Assembly (NCBI RefSeq): GCF_002257665.1
Contig: NZ_MQWB01000001.1
Location: 2,567,127 to 2,631,126, forward strand
Source of the DNA: Rubricoccus marinus
GTDB taxonomy: Bacteria > Bacteroidota > Rhodothermia > Rhodothermales > Rubricoccaceae
Length of the DNA stretch: 64,000 nt
Direction of reading: 5' to 3'
Of this stretch, positions 54,654 through 63,199 are shown in pieces; position 1 is the first letter of the stretch, and the number at the start of each line of letters is the position of its first letter. The translations under genes and the position numbers were made by a program. Under the pieces are notes generated by a model that was not told the DNA's origin, searched no databases, and saw only the letters and a program-made list of their open reading frames with translations.

Positions 54654-57233
54654 TTAGCGCGAGTCTTGGGATCTCGCGCGTAGTTTTGCGAAACGCGGGT
54701 CGCTTCGCAGGCTTGAGAAGTCCGCGGTGTCATCAATGTCCGAGAGGGAGTAGCCCCCCTCAAACGCGCGAGCGAGGTGCTCTAGGGCGCGGTCTCGGTC
54801 GCCGGTCTTCTCGAAGACGGAGAAAAGGTTGTACTGTGTTCGGAGGTCGGCCGGAGCTAGGTCAGCGGCTTTGATAGCAGCAGCGCGTGCCGCGTCCTTT
54901 TGGCCAAGCTCTTCCCGGTAGACCGCGAGAGAGGCGAGAACCTGCGCGTCCTGGGGGTTGACTCGGAGGCTTGCCTCGGCAGCTGAAGCAGCCTTGCGAA
55001 TCGCGCCAGTGCGCTCACGTTCTTTCCCTGGCGCCTCATCCAAGGCTGAAGCGAGGTTCGCCCACAGCCTGTGATCTGCGCTGTTAATGTCGAGAGCCTG
55101 TCGGTATGCTTGAATGGCCTCGGCGACTCGCCCCTGTTCCAACAGGAACGAGGCAAAGTTGGAGTACGCGCCCGACGTTTTTCGCCGCGCTAGTCCCTCT
55201 TCGTACCTCTCCCCAGCTTTTGCGTACATCTCATCCGAGAGGGCCTCGTCGCCAGAAGCCGCTGCCTGCCGAGCCAGTTGGTGATACACGCCTCCCTGAG
55301 CGGCATAGCCTTGCGAGTTAGCAGGAACTAATCGCATGACCTCTCCAAACTGTTCGATCGCCTCTTGGTAACGCCCCATCCCAAAGAGGAAGTAGCCCAG
55401 TTCAGCGTAGCCCGTCCAGAGATTGGAGCGAACCCGAATGGCCTTCCGAAAGGCCTCTTCTGCGCCCTTAATGTCGGCGGAGGCCTGCTTGGCTCTCGCG
55501 AGGGCGAGCAGCGCGTCGAAGCTCGTTGGATAAAGGTCCACTGCTCGGCTGGCCGCTTGCGTGGCGCGGGGGTAGCGCCCGGTGGCGCGGTAGAAGCGCG
55601 ATAGCGCGACGTACGCCAGAGGCTCGCCGGGGTCGAGGGCGACGGCGCGGCGACCGGCGGTCTCGGCCCTGCCGATCCAAGAGGAATCGCGCGTGACCTC
55701 GTACTGTTGGAGGCTGGCTTCTCCTAGGCGGGCGTAGGCGAGCGAGAACGTAGGGTCCTGCTGGATCGCGCTCTCGAAAAGGGACACTGCGCGGCCGAGG
55801 TCGTCGTTATCCGCGTTCTGTTCGAGATACCCGAGTCCGTCCATATAGTGCTTCAGTGCATCGGGATTGGAGGAACCTCTGGCGAGGTGGGCTGAGGTGG
55901 AGGCCTCGCCTTCGAGCCCCAGCATCTCGCTAATAGCTTGCAGCGCCCTCGTCTGCAGCTCCCCCACCGCCGATGCCGCCATCTGGATAAGAACGGACTG
56001 GATCTGGCGGCTCGTCCGCGTGTCGAGGAGGTTGAGCGTCAGATACACGCGCCCTCCCTTTTGCAGAACAGTCCCCGAAAGGGCGAGGTTGGCGCCGAGT
56101 TCATCACGGGCCTCGGATGCGCTCTCAACCTCCTGCGCGCGCACCTCGCGGGGGGGCACGACCCAATCGCGGCTATCAACCAAAAGCTGGGTGATCCCGC
56201 TGGATAGCGCCTCCTCAAAACCGACGGCGAACGCCTGCTCGTCGTCGCCAGAGGCCGCCGGCGTGAACCCGAGCATCGCGAGGTGGATCTCATCGGGGAG
56301 TGCATTGGCTGAGGACGCGGGCCAGAACGACCACCCGAGAAGGATGATCAGCGCGAGCGCCGTGCCGACCGCGCCGCCCACCCACCGAGGCCGAGCGGCC
56401 CGGCGCCGGGCCTCTGGCGTGACCGGCGAGTCTGTCAGCACCTTCTCCACTTCCCGTGCGGACGCGAATCGTTCCTCCGGCGCCTTCTCCAATAGCCGCA
56501 TCACGACCGACGCCAGAGGCTCGGGCGTCCCTACGGGGAGCGGCGCAGGTGCCTCGTGCAAAATGGCGTAGAGCGTGGCAGCCTCATAGCTGCCCTCGAA
56601 CGGGCGGCGGCCGGTAAGCGCTTCGTAGAGCACGACGCCGAGCGACCACAGATCCGAGCGCGACTCCGCGCGCCCGTGCATCTGCTCCGGGGCCGCATAG
56701 AACAACGTCCCCGATGTGACGCCGGACTTGGTAAGGTCCGTGCCCTCCACCTTCGCGATCCCAAAGTCGAGGATCTTGGCCGTCAGCCGGTCACTCTCGC
56801 ACAGGAAGATGTTGGACGGCTTGAGGTCGCGGTGGACGATGCCTCTGGCGTGCGCCGCGGCCAAACCGCCCGCGATCTGCCGGCCGAGCTCGGCAACGTC
56901 CTCTGGCGCCAGAGGCCCGCGGCGCAGCCGGTCGCGGAGCGTCTCGCCGTCGTAACAGCCCATGGCGACAAAGGCGCGGCCGTCGTCGGTCTCCCCCACC
57001 TCATAGATGGCGCAGACGTTGGGGTGGTCGATCCGCGCGGCCGCGCGGGCTTCGACGAGGAGCCTCTGACGGGACTCCTCGCTGGCGCGGTCCTCGTCGG
57101 GCAACATCTTCAGCGCGACCTCGCGGTCCAGGCGCTCGTCCCGGGCCCGGTACACCACCCCCATCCCGCCCCGTCCCAGCGTGCCGAGCACGCGGTACCG
57201 GTCGATCACGTCAGGAAGCGCGGGGGACTCCAC
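54654..57233 (-). CDS. Ser/Thr protein kinase with FlgO/TolB-like and TPR domains
   Basis: The 859-residue protein begins at a GTG. A kinase domain (GRGGMGVVYRARD, Lys in VALKML, HRDLKPSNIFL, DFGIAK, YAAPEQ) occupies about residues 12-275. A membrane helix (about 298-312) is followed by a TolB-N/FlgO-like domain (EIHLAMLGFTPAAS through LNLLDTRTSRQIQS) and about eight TPR units to the end. Unlike the two kinases at 24-28 kb, no insert separates catalytic loop and DFG. It probably relays an extracytoplasmic cue. It is followed closely by the AT-richer 119-residue gene. Confidence 0.9.
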   Translation of the reverse strand: MESPALPDVIDRYRVLGTLGRGGMGVVYRARDERLDREVALKMLPDEDRASEESRQRLLVEARAAARIDHPNVCAIYEVGETDDGRAFVAMGCYDGETLRDRLRRGPLAPEDVAELGRQIAGGLAAAHARGIVHRDLKPSNIFLCESDRLTAKILDFGIAKVEGTDLTKSGVTSGTLFYAAPEQMHGRAESRSDLWSLGVVLYEALTGRRPFEGSYEAATLYAILHEAPAPLPVGTPEPLASVVMRLLEKAPEERFASAREVEKVLTDSPVTPEARRRAARPRWVGGAVGTALALIILLGWSFWPASSANALPDEIHLAMLGFTPAASGDDEQAFAVGFEEALSSGITQLLVDSRDWVVPPREVRAQEVESASEARDELGANLALSGTVLQKGGRVYLTLNLLDTRTSRQIQSVLIQMAASAVGELQTRALQAISEMLGLEGEASTSAHLARGSSNPDALKHYMDGLGYLEQNADNDDLGRAVSLFESAIQQDPTFSLAYARLGEASLQQYEVTRDSSWIGRAETAGRRAVALDPGEPLAYVALSRFYRATGRYPRATQAASRAVDLYPTSFDALLALARAKQASADIKGAEEAFRKAIRVRSNLWTGYAELGYFLFGMGRYQEAIEQFGEVMRLVPANSQGYAAQGGVYHQLARQAAASGDEALSDEMYAKAGERYEEGLARRKTSGAYSNFASFLLEQGRVAEAIQAYRQALDINSADHRLWANLASALDEAPGKERERTGAIRKAASAAEASLRVNPQDAQVLASLAVYREELGQKDAARAAAIKAADLAPADLRTQYNLFSVFEKTGDRDRALEHLARAFEGGYSLSDIDDTADFSSLRSDPRFAKLRARSQDSR

Positions 57234-57261
57234 AGGGTTGGAGGGCGGACTTCATCAGTAT

Positions 57262-57269
57262 AAAACGTA
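57262..57269 (-). promoter_or_regulatory. putative -7 promoter element TACGTTTT of the third kinase
   Basis: On the minus strand TACGTTTT lies 28 bases before the GTG start, one base from TAnnTTTG. Confidence 0.4.
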
Positions 57270-57317
57270 GCGGCTTACCCAACGGATAGGGGCCTCACAT
57301 TTATACGCGTGCCGACG

Positions 57318-57335
57318 GCCTCTGGCGCCAGGGGC
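57318..57335. repeat. variant palindrome GCCTCTGGCGCCAGGGGC in a divergent region
   Basis: One transition; pairing survives as U-G on the plus strand. It lies upstream of both flanking genes, so it is not a gene-end copy. Confidence 0.7.
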
Positions 57336-57456
57336 GCCTCGCCGCCTGAATGGCTCCGCGTCACGCACGCGCCGCCTCGCACCGCGCACATGCATTCGCC
57401 CCCCATGGCCCCATCCGCCCACCCTAGTTTGGGTCGGTACCGCTTCCAGACTGCAC

Positions 57457-58383
57457 ATGCGTTTGCTTCTCCTCGCCGCCCTCACCGCGGCGCCCTTTCT
57501 CTCGCCAGAGGCTCAGAGCCTCCGCGCCAGCGGCCCGGCCGTGCCCCTGGCGGGCTCCGCCGATGCGCCTCTTGCGCACGCTCGCTGGTCCCCCGCCGGC
57601 GACGCGCTGCTCGCCACACGGCCCAACCACGACGGACTCTGGCTCGTGACGCCGGAAGGCGAGAGCCGCCAGGTACGCGAGGGATCGGCCTACGCCGCCG
57701 AGTGGAGCCCCGACGGGACAGCCATCCTCCTCAGGGCGGACCGGCAGGACGGCCCGCGCCGCGACCACGCCGTCGCGATGATCGACCTCGCCTCTGGCGA
57801 GACGACACTGCTCAGCGACTGGCGCGCGACGATGCCCACGCTGCCGCGCTGGTCCGCCGACGGCTCGCAGGCGCTCCTGCTGGAGGCGTCCGGCGCCGTG
57901 GAGCGCTTCGAAACCGGCCGCGCTGTGGAGGCGGGCTTTGCCGCCGCCAGCGGCTCGGCGTTCCTGCTCGCGGAGTCCGGGACCGTCGCCGCCAGCGCGG
58001 CAACGGACGCGCCTCTGGCGCCACTCGGTGGCGCGCGCCTGCTCAACCTGACGCCCTCCCCCGACCGCCAGCGGCTCGCCTTTGAGGCCATGGGCGGCAA
58101 CCTGTACGTCGTGAACGCGGACGGCTCCGGCCTCACCGATCTCGGCGTCGGCTACGAGCCCACGTGGAGCCCGGACGGCCAGTGGGTCGCTTTCATGCGG
58201 ACGGAGGACGACGGGCACCAGATGCTCGCCGCAGACCTCTACGCCGCACGCGCCGACGGCTCCGCGCTCATGCAGTTGACTGACGCCAGCGGCCTCGAAA
58301 TGAACCCCTCCTGGTCGCCCGACGGCACGCGCCTCGCCTTCGACGACGGCCAGACTGTTTACCTCCTCCCCCTCTTTGAGTAG
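57457..58383 (+). CDS. secreted PD40/TolB-type beta-propeller protein
   Basis: The 308-residue protein has a signal peptide whose end (PFLSPEAQS) is partly encoded by the motif. The mature protein is a series of PD40 repeats: ARWSPAGDALLATRP, AEWSPDGTAILLRAD, PRWSADGSQALLLE, PTWSPDGQWVAFMRT, PSWSPDGTRLAFDDG. This is the WxPDG pattern of TolB-like six-bladed propellers. It is likely periplasmic or surface-located and may bind proteins or glycans. The next gene starts 4 bases after its stop, so it is probably in one operon with the amidase gene. Confidence 0.82.
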   Translation: MRLLLLAALTAAPFLSPEAQSLRASGPAVPLAGSADAPLAHARWSPAGDALLATRPNHDGLWLVTPEGESRQVREGSAYAAEWSPDGTAILLRADRQDGPRRDHAVAMIDLASGETTLLSDWRATMPTLPRWSADGSQALLLEASGAVERFETGRAVEAGFAAASGSAFLLAESGTVAASAATDAPLAPLGGARLLNLTPSPDRQRLAFEAMGGNLYVVNADGSGLTDLGVGYEPTWSPDGQWVAFMRTEDDGHQMLAADLYAARADGSALMQLTDASGLEMNPSWSPDGTRLAFDDGQTVYLLPLFE

Positions 58384-58387
58384 CTCG

Positions 58388-60919
58388 ATGCCCCGCCTTT
58401 CATTCTTCGCGCTCGGCCTCGCGCTGCTTACCCTCGCGCCTCTGGCGCCAGAGGCCCAGGAGGTCACGGGCCTCTCGGACTTCTCCATCTTCCTTGACCC
58501 CGGGCACAGCCAGAACGAGAACGTCGGCTTTGCCGGCTACTCCGAGGCGCGCAAGACGCTCCGCGTCGGCCTCGCGCTCAAGGACATGCTGGAGACGCGC
58601 ACCGACATCGGCGGCGTGTTCATGTCCCGCACCACGGACCAGGAGTCCGTCTCGCTTTCGCAGCGCACGACGACCGCGAACGCCTCTGGCGCGGACTACT
58701 TCCACTCCATCCACTCCAACGCCGCCGGCCCCACCACGAACTACCTCTTCGTGCTCTGGGCGCAGCTCCCCAACGGCAACGAGCCCAACGCGCCGTACGC
58801 CGGCGGACGCCAGATGGCGGAGACCATGGGCCCCAACTTCGCCGAGGCCATGCGCATCGGTACGCGGGGCACCAACGGCGGCTTCGGCGAGTGCGACTTC
58901 TACGGCGCAGGCTCCTGCGGCAACGGCGTCAAGGGCTCTCGCAACTTCGTGCAGCGCAACTCCTTGATGCCCTCCACGCTGAGTGAAGCCGGTTTCCACA
59001 CCAGCACGACTCAGAACCCGCGCAACATGAACGCGGACTGGAAGGTGCTGGAGGCGCAGTCCATGTTCTGGGCCATCCTGGAATACAACGGCCTCACCCG
59101 CACGCCCGACCGCATCGCGACGGGCATCATCACCGACGGCGAGAGCGGCATCCCGGTCAACGGCGCGACGGTCGAGATCGCGGGCCGGAGCTACACCACC
59201 GACACGTACGAAAGCCTCTTCAACCAGTACAGCTCCGATCCGGACCTGCTGCACAACGGCTTCTACTACCTGCCGGACATGCCCGCCGGTACGCACGCCG
59301 TGACCATCACCGCACCCGGCTACCGCACGGCTACAGGCCAGATCGCGATGCTGGAAGGCGAGTTCTCGTTTTTCGACGCCGAGCTGACCTCCAACGTCCC
59401 GCCTGTCGTGGAGGCGTCCACTCCAGAGGCCGACGATCCGGCCTTCCGCATCACAGACAACATCGAGATCGCCTTCTCGCGCCCGATGGACCGCGCGGCG
59501 ACCGAGGCCGCGTTCTCGCTCGCGCCCGCCTCTGGCGGCGACGAGGTCGCCGGCGCGTTCCGCTGGTCGGACAATGACACCCGCATGGTGTTTGACCCCA
59601 CGGACGATCTGATGGCGGAGACGTTGTTCGCGCTCACCATCGCGGGCACCGCCGAAGGCACTGCTGGCGACGCTCTGGACGGAAACGGCGACGGGACCGG
59701 CGGAGACGCCTTTGCCGTCACCTTCACGTCGGGCTTCCCCGACGCGACGCCTCCGCGCATCGTGGCTGTATACCCTGCCAACAACTCCACCGATGTAGAG
59801 CGGCTTCCCCTGCTGACGCTCACCTACTCCGAGCCCATCGAGGCTGCGACCGTTGACGGCCGCGTAAGCTTGGTGCCGGCCTCTGGCGGCGCAGCCGTCT
59901 CCGGGTCGGTGCAGTACAAGCGCCTTGGCGAGAGGAGCGCGATCAGCTTTTTCCCTGACGCGCCGCTGGCGGCGGGCACCGCTTACCGCCTCGAAGTAGC
60001 CCCCGGCCTGCGCGATCTGTTCCTCAACGAGCAGACCAACCTGCAGCGCCTCACCTTCACGACAGGCGCCCAAACAGCTCTCGCCACGGTCATGGACAAC
60101 TTTGAAGGTGACGTGGCCGACGATTGGTGGGAGCCCCAGCAAAGCGGCTCCACAACGGGCATTGTGACCGACTCGACCTCCTCCGTCGCTACCGACGAGC
60201 TCGCCAGCGGTCTCTACGGAGGCGATTCCTCGTTCCGGATCGACTACGGCTGGAACCTCAACGATCCATCTTGGCTGGTCCGCCAGTACCGGAACGTCTC
60301 GCCCCCACAGGCCGACACGTTCACGGCATCGTCTACACTTCGCGCCGCCGTTTTCGGAGACGGCAGCGGCACGCTGTTTCGCTTCGCCGTTCGCGATCAG
60401 GGCAGCATCGAGGTAAGCCCTTGGCGCGCCATTGATTGGATCGGCTGGCGTGACATCACGTGGGACATCACCGCCGACGGGACGGGAAGCTGGATCAGCC
60501 CTGATGGCACCGTTGACGGGAACGCCTACTTCGATTCTATCCAACTCTCCTACGACGCCTCGGCGGCGAGCGCGCCGTACGGCCAGATCTGGGTGGACGA
60601 TCTCCAAATCGTCTCCTTCACGTCCGTAGCGGGCGAGGAAGCGCCCGAGGCCGCCGTTCTCGCCCTCGGGGACCCGTACCCCAACCCGGTCCGCACCCGC
60701 GCCACCGTTGGGTTCACGCTCGGCACCCCTGCGCCCGTAACGGCGGTCGTCTACAGCGCGACCGGCGCTGAAGTCGCGACGCTCGCCTCTGGCGAGACGT
60801 GGGGCGCCGGCGAGCACCAGATGGAATGGGACGCGAGCACTGTCGCGTCGGGCGTGTACTTCGTCCGCATCCAGGCTGCGGGCCAGACCGAGACCGCGCG
60901 CCTCACGGTCGTCCGGTAA
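58388..60919 (+). CDS. T9SS-exported N-acetylmuramoyl-L-alanine amidase with Ig-like domains
   Basis: The 843-residue protein has a signal peptide ending in a palindrome-encoded PLAPEAQ. An Amidase_3-type catalytic domain follows (about 28-240), with IFLDPGHSQNEN (zinc His), SIHSNAAG and a distal Glu region. Next come a carboxypeptidase-regulatory-like beta domain (about 247-335), two bacterial Ig-like units (FRITDNIEIAFSRPMDRA and VERLPLLTLTYSEPIEA), a beta-sandwich of carbohydrate-binding type (about 570-745) and a C-terminal T9SS sorting domain starting LGDPYPNPVRTRATVGFTL. It should cleave peptidoglycan stem peptides outside the cell. The start at 58388 is chosen by the signal peptide. 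Confidence 0.87.
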   Translation: MPRLSFFALGLALLTLAPLAPEAQEVTGLSDFSIFLDPGHSQNENVGFAGYSEARKTLRVGLALKDMLETRTDIGGVFMSRTTDQESVSLSQRTTTANASGADYFHSIHSNAAGPTTNYLFVLWAQLPNGNEPNAPYAGGRQMAETMGPNFAEAMRIGTRGTNGGFGECDFYGAGSCGNGVKGSRNFVQRNSLMPSTLSEAGFHTSTTQNPRNMNADWKVLEAQSMFWAILEYNGLTRTPDRIATGIITDGESGIPVNGATVEIAGRSYTTDTYESLFNQYSSDPDLLHNGFYYLPDMPAGTHAVTITAPGYRTATGQIAMLEGEFSFFDAELTSNVPPVVEASTPEADDPAFRITDNIEIAFSRPMDRAATEAAFSLAPASGGDEVAGAFRWSDNDTRMVFDPTDDLMAETLFALTIAGTAEGTAGDALDGNGDGTGGDAFAVTFTSGFPDATPPRIVAVYPANNSTDVERLPLLTLTYSEPIEAATVDGRVSLVPASGGAAVSGSVQYKRLGERSAISFFPDAPLAAGTAYRLEVAPGLRDLFLNEQTNLQRLTFTTGAQTALATVMDNFEGDVADDWWEPQQSGSTTGIVTDSTSSVATDELASGLYGGDSSFRIDYGWNLNDPSWLVRQYRNVSPPQADTFTASSTLRAAVFGDGSGTLFRFAVRDQGSIEVSPWRAIDWIGWRDITWDITADGTGSWISPDGTVDGNAYFDSIQLSYDASAASAPYGQIWVDDLQIVSFTSVAGEEAPEAAVLALGDPYPNPVRTRATVGFTLGTPAPVTAVVYSATGAEVATLASGETWGAGEHQMEWDASTVASGVYFVRIQAAGQTETARLTVVR

Positions 60920-60960
60920 CGCCGAGACCAGTGGTCGCGAGAGACCTTTAGCGACTGCCA

Positions 60961-60994
60961 CGCCCCCGCCGAGTGGTTCGGCGGGGGCGTATTG
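60961..60994 (+). terminator. hairpin terminator of the amidase gene
   Basis: A perfect 12-bp stem, CGCCCCCGCCGA (60961-60972) with TCGGCGGGGGCG (60978-60989), closes a 5-base loop. The T-run is weak (TATTGC). The arm sequence is identical to that of the facing terminator at 61208. Confidence 0.65.
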
Positions 60995-61200
60995 CATCGT
61001 GACGGGGCACTCGGGCGGGCGCCTTGCCCCATCCCGCATGTTCCAAGACAAGAAGAGCACGGCGCTAGAGGCACGGACTCGCCTCTGGCGGTGGACTACA
61101 CCGTCGGCGGATCCCACGCGGGGAGGCCGAGTCTCCCGAGTTCCTCCCACGCTCAGCTTTCCACGCTGGACTCCCCGTCGCGCCCGAGGCTGTGGCCCAC

Positions 61201-61236
61201 ACGCAAACGCCCCCGCCGAAGGTCTCGGCGGGGGCG
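61201..61236 (-). terminator. hairpin terminator of the GHL10 gene
   Basis: CGCCCCCGCCGA (61208-61219) pairs with TCGGCGGGGGCG (61225-61236); on the minus strand TTTGCGT follows. It lies 28 bases after the GHL10 gene stop. Confidence 0.7.
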
Positions 61237-61263
61237 TCCGGTACGTCTGGCTTTCGCCAGAGG

Positions 61264-63096
61264 CTAGCGAACCACCGTGACCGCGCGCGTCTGGCGGTCG
61301 CCATCGGCGTCCAGCACGATCACGTACGTGCCGCTGGCGACGGCCGCTCCGTTCGAGCGAGCGTCCCACGTTACGGACTGAGCACCCGCGGCGCGGGGCT
61401 CATCGTCTACGAGAACGCTGACCTCGCGGCCGAGCACGTCCATCACGCGGAGCGTGACGCGGCCAGGCTCCCGGAGCGTAAACGCCACCTCGGTCTCGCG
61501 CGAGAACGGGTTCGGACGCGGCGGCAGTAATGACGCCAGAGGCGCTGGTCCGGCTTCGCTTGCCGTGTCGCGCCCTTCGATCATCACGATGTTGCTCGGT
61601 GCCCCCTCAATGGAGTTAGAGCTCACAGCGCGAACGACGTAGTACCAGTTCAGCGCATCCGCGTTGGGCCGGTCTACGAACGTCGTCTCCCCCGTCACGG
61701 CCACGAGGTTGGCCGGGTCTTCCAGCGCCATCGCGAGGTTGGGCTCCCCTTCTGAGAGGATCTTGTAGACGGCGTAGCGGCGCGTCTCGGCGGCGCCGTC
61801 CGTCGGCGCGCTCCACGTCAGTGTCACGTCCAACGCGCCCGTCCACTCGGACGCCAGAGGCCCTGGTGTGCCGGGGGCATCCAGGCTTTTCCATGCCATC
61901 GTTGGCGTGAGTGCGGCACGGCGGTACAGGTCCGTCTTCAAGGAATCGCGGAAGCCCTGGGAAGCGTACAGCGAGACATTTTTCGCCCGGAAGAGGATGT
62001 GCCCCTGGAGGTTCTCATCTTCGCGCGTGAGCCGGATCTGACGTGGGATCTCGTTGGGCTGGAATCGAGCGCCGCTGTACGTGTTGTTATCAGAGCGGTA
62101 GAGGCCGAGGCCAGGGTACACGTGGCGGTCATTGCGCTGCTCCCCCCACCATGGTGCGAGGCGGCCGAAGTCCTGCCCTCCTCCGAATGCCCAGTACGTC
62201 TGGGGCGCGAGGTAGTCCACGGTCTCGTTGTCCATCCACGAGACGGCGTCAGCGTAGATCGTGTTGTAAGCGTCTAGTCCCGAGATACCTGAAGGGACGC
62301 CGTTCTTCCAAATCCCGAACGGACTCACGCCCCACTTCACCTCCGGCTTGAGCGCGTTGATGCTGTCCTGCACCTGCGCCACCATGAGGTTCACGTTGTC
62401 ACGCCGCCAATCCCCAATGCTCACGAAGCCTCGGGGATCCGCTTGGAACGTGTCCGCATCTTGGTTCGAGATGTTGTTCGGCGGGTACGGGTAGAAGTAA
62501 TCGTCGATGTGCATCCCGTCTACGTCGTACCGACGAACGATGTCAGCAACGACGGTCGCCATCCGGTCCCGTGCGGCCTGCAATCCCGGATTGTAGATCT
62601 TGATGTCGCCGAACTCGAGCAACCACTCCGGGTTGGTATTGGTCACGTGGTTATCGGCCTTGGGATAGGAGGACCCCCGATCCGCACGGTATGGGTTGAG
62701 CCATGCGTGGAGCTCCATGCCTCGCGCGTGCGCCTCTTCGATGACGAACTCCAGTGGGTCGTAGTAGGGATCGGGTGCGACGCCCTGCTCGCCAGTCAAC
62801 CAGTAGGACCATGGTTCCAGATCCGACTGGTACAAGGCGTCGCTCTCGGCTCTCACTTGGAACATGACGGCGTTCACGCCAGAGGCCTGCAGTTGGTCCA
62901 GCATGCTTCGGAGCTCAGCTTGCTGGCCGAACGTGCTTCCGTTTCGGCTATTGGGCCAGTCCAGGTTGATGACGGTCGCGATCCACGCGCCGCGGAACTC
63001 CTGCTTGGGTCCCACCGGTGTGACCAGAGACTGAGCCTCTGCGGTGGTACCTCCCGCGATCAACGCGGCGAGGAGGAAAAGGGAAAGGGCTCGCAT
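61264..63096 (-). CDS. T9SS-exported GHL10-type glycoside hydrolase (YngK/DUF187 family)
   Basis: The 610-residue protein has a signal peptide (MRALSLFLLAALIAGGTTAEAQ) and a (beta/alpha)8 GHL10 domain (about 33-390). Family segments are EFRGAWIATVINLDWPN, FQVRAESDALY, ELHAWLNPYRA, YDVDGMHIDDYFYPYP with the catalytic-site Asp pair, and YLAPQTYW. A fibronectin-III-like domain follows (about 410-500), and a C-terminal T9SS sorting domain begins LPPRPNPFSRETEVAFTL. YngK relatives act on glycans, possibly peptidoglycan-derived. With the neighbouring amidase it suggests a secreted cell-wall-degrading set. Confidence 0.88.
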   Translation of the reverse strand: MRALSLFLLAALIAGGTTAEAQSLVTPVGPKQEFRGAWIATVINLDWPNSRNGSTFGQQAELRSMLDQLQASGVNAVMFQVRAESDALYQSDLEPWSYWLTGEQGVAPDPYYDPLEFVIEEAHARGMELHAWLNPYRADRGSSYPKADNHVTNTNPEWLLEFGDIKIYNPGLQAARDRMATVVADIVRRYDVDGMHIDDYFYPYPPNNISNQDADTFQADPRGFVSIGDWRRDNVNLMVAQVQDSINALKPEVKWGVSPFGIWKNGVPSGISGLDAYNTIYADAVSWMDNETVDYLAPQTYWAFGGGQDFGRLAPWWGEQRNDRHVYPGLGLYRSDNNTYSGARFQPNEIPRQIRLTREDENLQGHILFRAKNVSLYASQGFRDSLKTDLYRRAALTPTMAWKSLDAPGTPGPLASEWTGALDVTLTWSAPTDGAAETRRYAVYKILSEGEPNLAMALEDPANLVAVTGETTFVDRPNADALNWYYVVRAVSSNSIEGAPSNIVMIEGRDTASEAGPAPLASLLPPRPNPFSRETEVAFTLREPGRVTLRVMDVLGREVSVLVDDEPRAAGAQSVTWDARSNGAAVASGTYVIVLDADGDRQTRAVTVVR

Positions 63097-63111
63097 GGAT
63101 CTGTACGTCTG

Positions 63112-63155
63112 TCTAGAAAAGAAAACGGGCGCCGAACCCGAAGGCCCGGCGCCCG
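63112..63155 (-). terminator. intrinsic terminator of the last gene
   Basis: On the minus strand a 9-bp stem (CGGGCGCCG with CGGCGCCCG, 63126-63134 and 63147-63155) is followed by GTTTTCTTTTC. It lies 45 bases after the stop of the partial T9SS protein gene. Confidence 0.75.
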
Positions 63156-63199
63156 GGAGATTGCATCTAACGCCAGAGGCTGGCGCGAGAAGCGTTCAT

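Larger units (their letters stand above)
60920..61263. other. convergent intergenic region with two terminators
   Basis: These 344 bases separate the amidase gene from the convergent GHL10 gene. A hairpin terminator lies at each end. Between them (about 60990-61200) I see motif half-sites and nothing else that I can assign. Confidence 0.6.
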
